Part shown: piece after piece, positions 57,701-64,000 of the stretch
Layout of the letters: each line of letters opens with the position of its first letter
Position numbering within the stretch: position 1 is the stretch's first letter
DNA from: Heterodera schachtii
Taxonomy: Eukaryota > Nematoda > Chromadorea > Rhabditida > Heteroderidae
Assembly: GCA_023374025.1 (NCBI GenBank)
Contig: SIJG01000093.1
Location: 157,721-221,720 of the forward strand
DNA length: 64,000 nucleotides
Direction: 5' to 3'
Program-made: the position numbers and the translations under genes
The notes under the pieces: model-generated
The model's database searches: none
What the model was told of the DNA's origin: nothing
Seen by the model: the letters and a program-made list of their open reading frames with translations, nothing else

Positions 57701-60700
57701 AAATGTGTGACTTTTCTAATAAATACTATAAAATTAAAATCGAAATTAAACTTAATCAAATTAAACCATCAATAAATAATATAAAATTTAATGATAAAGT
57801 AAAATAACGAAAATTCTATTATTAGCGATTTTTTACAATTTAATTGATTTCATCAAGTAATTTTTTTTATTATTAGAATATGAGTAGGACTAATTAAATC
57901 TATTCAAATATGTTTAATTACTCGCCAAATAAATTTTTAGTGAATGCTTTTCAACTATACGGAGGTAAAAAAAACCAATAATTTACATTATAAAACACTT
58001 GTACATATTAAAGAGAATAGCAAAAATAAAAAAAAACAAATAATTTAACTAAAAGAAAATTAAAACAAATAAACGGATAAAAGAATAGTACTTTTATTAA
58101 TTATTATGATTAATTAATTTTTCAAATGTATTTTTAATAATTCTTGTGAAATACAACAATAACCGACTAAAATATTTAGCAACATAAAAAGTTTTAAAAT
58201 TCTTTATTTAGATATAAATCAATTGTAAAAAATTTGATTTGGAATTTCAATTTATTTGAATTTATATTGCATATTAATTAATGAACAACTTAAATAATGT
58301 TTAACGAATATTCTCATAGATATTGAATGTAATTATTTTAATATTTAACTCTAATTTCGACCCTTCATCCATAAGTCTTTTTAACTTGGTTTTAATGCAA
58401 TCACGAAGTGCTTTTTACATCCAATACCAAAAAGTGTTTATTTTATATTTTAATAAATATCATAGATTAACATATTTTTAGTTTAATAGTTAAATCAACG
58501 ATAGCTGTGTTTTATTTTTTGTTTCATTTCTTTTGAATTGTTTCTCTGAATTTTTTTACTTTTACTTTTTTTATCATAAATTATTATTAAAATTAAGCGA
58601 AATTTAAAACTTAAAATGAAACCCCTTTTATTAAAGTAACAAGTCGTTAGTTGATGTTAAAATTCGTTACTTTTAAGAATTTAAATGTTAAAATATATTT
58701 TCAATTTAAATACAAGTCATAAAATTTATAATTCTTAATATTTGCTAAAATATTATAGTCTTGGAAGTTGACACAGTGAATTTTTGCTGAAAACAATAAT
58801 TTTAATTTAAATAACAATAATTTTTATTGCAATAAAACTAAAACATAATTAAAAAAATGAAATGTTTTTCTTTACAATAAATAATGCTGAAGCTAAAATA
58901 CTGTTTTACATATTTCCGACTTTTTTTTTGTACGCCTCTTTGCTGAAAGAAGTGACCAGATGGTTGCAGAACGAGACATTTTAAATTCCATCTTTATCTT
59001 TTAAATTGATAATTAATATATTATCAACCGATAAAAAATGCAAAAAGATTAATATTGTATAATTAGGTATAATAAATAAATAACCTTTAACCATTTCTCG
59101 AAAAATCAATAAATATATTTATGAAATGGACGAATCAAAACAAAATAATTCAATAACAACTAGTTAAAAATGTACTCTCACATTCAGAAATAATAGTTTT
59201 TAATAAAGCATTTTGTTCAACTAATATTAAAAAAATGTTAAATCATTAAAACCATCAAAATGCATGAATTTATAAAGTAATTATGAAATATATTTTTAAA
59301 CAAATATAATTGAGCGAAAATCGACTAATTCAAGAAAGTTTTGTTTTTGAGAATAAAAAATGAATAAAATTCGAAAGACATAAAAATTATTCATGTACAA
59401 ACAGTACTCCTATAAAAAGTTTCATTGATAACGGGGTGCTTAATAAATTAAAATAACCAAGAAAAATTTAAACAATTTCAGAAATCATTTTAATTATTTA
59501 AAAATCTAAATGCTAAAATTGATTAATAACAATAATATCAGAATATTAATTTCATCACAAATAATAATACTTGAATAGTTTGATAAAAATGAAAAAGAAT
59601 AATGAATTTTATTTCCATCTCATCATTAAAACACCAATTTTTAAATAAAACTTATTCATTGTTTTTACTTATAATATTATATTTAAATTATATTAATATT
59701 TTTCGAATAATTAAATAATAATAGTTGTTTTTTGATGAAACAATAAAGATACAAAAAAAAAAGAATTAAACAATTATGAAATATAAAAAGGTAAATGTAA
59801 AATTACAATTTCAGCAATGAAATTTGAGAATTAAATTGTAAGAAACGTCACTCTAATAACATATCAATGAAGTAATGAATAGCATAATTCGCTCGGAGTA
59901 ATTTTGCTTTACAAGTATTCTCAATATTACTACTAAAATAAATAATAATTAAGTTAAAAATATAAAAGAAAAAAGGAAACAAAAGAAATAAAATAATTGT
60001 AATGAACATCAAAGATTTTATCAATTAATAATCTGACAAAAAGGACAAAAATATAAAAAATTATAATGCATTAAGTGTTGCAGGAACAGTTGCTGAAAAA
60101 TTGTTCTTTACACGAGTTATATTAATTATTTTGAGAATAAAATATAAAGGCAATAAATTATTCAAAATTTAAAGGGAAATGCATTTTATAAAACAAAAAC
60201 AATAAAAATAAAACTTAATTATTAAATTAATGAATTAGTAAAAAAGAGCTTACAAAAAACACTATTACTGGCATAAAATTCAATTGAAGAATGTAATTCT
60301 TAAATAAATACTATTGCAAAAATGTACAAAAGAATAATATGGTAAAACCTATTAATCATACAGAAGAAACTAGCAAAATAATGATAATTAACTATTTAAA
60401 TATTTACATTATAAATTTAATTTTTTCGTCTTAATACAAAAAAATTCAAACAAAATAATAATCTGATTTTACTAAAAATACCAGAAAATATAAGAGTAAA
60501 GTAAAGTAATAAAATTATCCGCCACTATTCCTTCAATGATAGAATTTTCGATAATTGAAAAACATATATTATCGAATAAAAAATCATTCTCAATAATTAC
60601 CTAATTCAAACTGCTAATTTTTAGACTTCTTGAGATTATTAATAATCCCGCTATGAACACAAACAGCAACGAAAAAGTAAATTTCTTAAATGGCAATCAT

Positions 60701-60743
60701 ATATACAATTATTTTTATAAATATATTAAAGGTTAAGTTCTAA
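54742..60743. other. AT-rich region, A-rich from about 55 kb
   Basis: Six kilobases of low-complexity sequence, predominantly A-rich on plus from about 55 kb. Small mixed pockets lie at 56052-56095 (gttgcggcggacttcgacca; a broken B-box-like motif on minus) and 58935-58980. No repeat match or convincing exon was found. Confidence 0.55.
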
Positions 60744-61140
60744 GTAGGGCCCGGATTTGTATGTATTTATATATTTTTTTTTTTGCACTTATTTCGCCTA
60801 AAACCACGTAAAAGTATTTTAATTTGGTTAGATGCTTCTAATATGCTTTTTATTACAATATTTTTCCATATTTAAAGTGTTTGTCCATATTTTCATGTTT
60901 TACATCCATATTTTTGCAATTTCAATAAAAATTCCAACAATACACAATTAAAGATGGAAAATTTTGGAAAATACGCCCTTTATATCGAAAAAAATATGGG
61001 TTTATGAATTTTTTTTCAAAAATTAAAACCAATTTTTCAGAAATTTTTTGTCCATATTTTCGTGTTTTTTGACCATATTTCAGCATTTTGTCCATATTTC
61101 GTCCTTGTTTTGGGGTTTTTTCGTCCATGTTATAAAAATT
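60744..61140. mobile_element. Candidate hAT-like fragment with 'tccatatt' repeats
   Basis: It starts 'tagggcccggatttgtatg' (60744), similar in style to the 'tagggtt' end at 34003. It carries many 'tccatatt' and 'accatatt' motifs (60868, 60885, 60907, 61051, 61070, 61091), the complement of the 'aatatgga' motifs at 39268-39376. No right TIR, duplication or transposase was found. It probably belongs to the same loose family as 34003-34480. Confidence 0.4.
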
Positions 61141-64000
61141 AAATTAATATATGACGAGTATACGGTAAAAAAATATTTGTGAGAACGCGAAAATAATTTC
61201 CAAATAAATAAAAGAATAACAACATTTTTAAATTCATAGGTGTCTTAATCAAGTTGAATTTTAAAAAAAGCTCGGTGGATAATGAAAAGTGAGTTTTTCA
61301 CCATTTTTTTACTCAAAAATCATTTTTTTGGTTGCGGCTATTTAATTACAATTTGACAAATAAAGATTATTAAAAATAAAATTTAAAAAATAAAAAAGAT
61401 AACTCCTGAAAACAAAAAAAAGCAAACGATTTAGTTATTAGGAAATAAACTTATAAATAACAATGCACTTTTAAAGCTAATTAAAAATGAAATTTTCATA
61501 ATTTATTAAGCAAAACTAATGATTATATTAAATTATAAACCAGTTTTGTTAAAAAATAAATAAAGCATTTATCGCTTCAATTTCAAAATTTATTATGTGT
61601 AATAATTGCGTAATTGTTTTAATAAATAATGATAAATTGAAATTCGTTTATATAAAATTTGAATTAAAACCTAAATTAAATTAATAAATTTAAGTTTCTT
61701 ATGAAGAAAATGGTAAATTTCATATGAATTAAAAATATAATTTAGTAAATTTTTTTTGTCCAGTCAGTAATTAATTGATAATAAAAAAAGATTTTTTAAT
61801 TAAAAAATAAACTTTTGCTTTATTAATGAAGTATAATTATTGTATAAAAAGCTATATAATAAAATTATTATAAACAATAAGACCATAGTTATAATTTAAA
61901 TACAACAATTAACAATATTTATTTACGGATCTCTAATAGAATTAACTGTGTTTCCTTAATGAAAACCATTTTGTCATTTAATGTAAACATAATAAAGATA
62001 ATTTAACTTCTTATCAATAAATATTAATTTGAAATAATAAAAAAATAAATTTATAAATCTTTCTAATAATTACCAACCGATCTAACCAAAAATTCAGTAC
62101 AATCAAAATTAATTGTAAAATTTTATTAATTGTACTTTTAACAAACTTATATTATTTATTAGCTTAAAAATAATAATTAATCAAACATATTAAAACATAA
62201 ATAATTAATAAATATTTAAATATTTTAAATTATAACGCCGAATTTTTCATCAATTCAAAAAATGAACGCCGTAAAATTACTTTATTTTAAGAAAAATACA
62301 ACAACAATTCATTTTTACTTTCAATCATAATGTCAAAGTGAGATTTTGATATCGGCCCATGAAAATAAATAAGATTACATAATTTGATTGAAAACATAAC
62401 CAATAAGTCAAATATTGTTATTGCATGGAAAATATAAAATTTCTTTATAAAATTAATCCCAGTAAAAAAATTAACAATTAAATTCCAGAATAATGGTTAT
62501 TTTAATTACAAACTTTCATTCTACTACAACATAATAAAGGTTAATAATACTAAAAACATGATATTCATAAAAGCTTTAATTTATTTTAAAACATATTCAT
62601 ATAACGGAAAATATTTTTCAAAACATTCAAACATAAAATAAATATTAATTTAATTAAATTGTAAAAGACCTGAAATTACTCAATTATTAAATATAATATT
62701 GCAATAAGGTTACTATTAATAAAATGTTAAAAAGGATAAAGAACAAAAATTTAAAAAATAATAATAGATTTACAAGCTAGAAAATATAATATTTAAAAAA
62801 TTTAAATTTTCCTGGAAATCTAAAGAAATTCAAAAAAAATAGAAATTTCCGCAACTTATTTTGTTTGTTGTAATATTAGTTGTGCGGAAAAGCATAAATC
62901 ATACAAGCAAGAGAATAAAAAATAAAAATAATCTATTGAATGCAAATATATTTTATATGAATGCATGTATTAAGAGAAATTAATAAAAAAATAAATTTTC
63001 GAAAATCCCTTTAAGTGCAGACGGAAATTAATAAGAATTTTAATTAACTATGCCAAACAAATGATTTTATTTAACAATTTTTTTATTTCGTTATTTTTTG
63101 TTTGTTTACTTCTTCTCTGTATAATAGAAATTTAAGAACGATTTATTTAATATTAAATATGCTGATAAACTTTTTATGAGCCATAATTAGGTTTCGAAGT
63201 TGTATGCACTTTATTTTTCATTCGCAAGACAAATAACAAAACAAATTAAATAATAATATATAAAGGTTCTTTTTCTATTATTATCTGTCTCTATTGTTTT
63301 TTAATCATTAAAACATTTATTTATTCTGGTTTTAAATAATAAAAATATTTTAATTTTTCAACTTAGTAAAAAGTTAAGATTTTTTATTTAGAATTTCCAA
63401 TTTATTTGTGTTAACAATTGTTTAAAAATCTATATTAAAAAATTTGAGAAACATAAATTTAGTTTATTAACAAATAAGTTTTTAATTCATTTAATTTTCT
63501 TGAATAATAAATGATTGAAAAAATAAAAATTATCTTTTTCAAACTAAAATGGAAATTGCATCTCCCAAACGAAAGAAAATATGAATTTTGGTAAAATTGT
63601 TATACACAATAGAGAATAAATTCAATAATTTATCAAATTTAATTGAAAACAAAATAAGTTATTAAATGACAATTTAAAAAAAAATAAAAAATGAGAAACG
63701 TAAATTTCAAAACTAAACCTCAAAAAGAAGATGATTTAAGCATTTAAAACAATTATGAAAACATTATTAATAATTGTTCTTTGTCTTGTTCAAACTATAT
63801 GAAAAATAGAATAAATAAAGAAAGTTTATATAGTTAATAATTGTAATTAAAAAATAATTAACTTAAAAAATTAGTTAATTTTAACAAATAATAGATCATA
63901 AATACAAAAAAATATATAAAAAAAAGATTGTCTCTGAATAAAAAAAATGAAATAAAGAAAGAAAATTTTATCAAAATTCAAGAATTTATGATGCAATTAT
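61141..64000. other. AT-rich region to the window end
   Basis: A-rich low-complexity sequence with a T-rich interval at about 63.05-63.5 kb. No gene, repeat or RNA is recognised. Confidence 0.55.

Noticed and set aside
60922..61128. 68-codon minus frame rich in Gln/Lys/Gly-Gln repeats
   Set aside because: It follows the reiterated 'atatggac' motif of a candidate element, so the apparent peptide repeats are by-products of the DNA repeat.
1..64000. Organellar (mitochondrial or plastid-like) origin suggested by the AT content
   Set aside because: No rRNA, tRNA set or organellar protein genes in 64 kb, and many nuclear-type MITEs and satellites.

Overview
This 64-kb window is eukaryotic nuclear DNA of extreme AT content (by eye close to 80%). 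No protein-coding gene can be called with confidence. The longest open frames are about 110 codons and are mostly low-complexity, membrane-like translations of A/T runs. There are no operons, no ribosome-binding-site spacing, no rRNA and no intact tRNA. Long non-coding AT-rich stretches, candidate small exons with GT/AG borders, MITE-type elements, an LTR-retroelement leader and long tandem arrays fit an AT-rich invertebrate genome. A nematode is possible, but the sequence does not prove it.

Almost every pocket of higher GC is a repeat or mobile-element relic. From left to right: a 21-bp minisatellite (2-141); a tandemly duplicated 1,147-bp repeat (834-3125) with a 345-bp GC-richer leader; a hAT-like terminus with a pyrimidine-rich subterminal tract (5455-5550); a candidate hAT-like element with gcatattt repeats (7706-8190); a possible decayed zinc-finger gene (14680-14941); a tRNA-like relic (16925-16981); a 103-bp TA-flanked MITE (21581-21683); a 14-bp minisatellite (22258-22359); a 138-bp foldback MITE with a perfect 10-bp target duplication (22539-22676); an LTR-like fragment (26700-27302); a four-unit satellite array of about 1,018 bp per unit (27608-31550); a second gcatattt element (34003-34480); a 1,267-bp relative of the foldback MITE, also with a perfect 10-bp duplication (34935-36201); a GC-rich, C-biased island (36780-36935); a degenerate hairpin element (40685-41089); a 518-bp inverted repeat (44645-45162); the LTR end, primer-binding site and leader of a Ty3/gypsy-type element (45190-45790); a TIR element with an imperfect or short duplication (46672-47171); a 762-bp near-palindromic element with a perfect 8-bp duplication (47915-48676); two copies of a 0.3-kb dispersed repeat (51400-51708, 54069-54391); and a fragment rich in 'tccatatt' motifs (60744-61140).

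Between these lies low-complexity DNA organised into kilobase-scale blocks that are either A-rich or T-rich on the plus strand, with abrupt switches. A few short open frames have mixed amino-acid composition or plausible splice borders (10821-11257, 15777-15943, 16579-16611, 20106-20406, 22679-22987, 33170-33200, 49858-49921, 54532-54680). They are listed as low-confidence exon or pseudogene candidates. The window reads as an intergenic or giant-intron region shaped mainly by non-autonomous DNA transposons. No source of transposase is visible here, so the elements must have been moved by enzymes encoded elsewhere.
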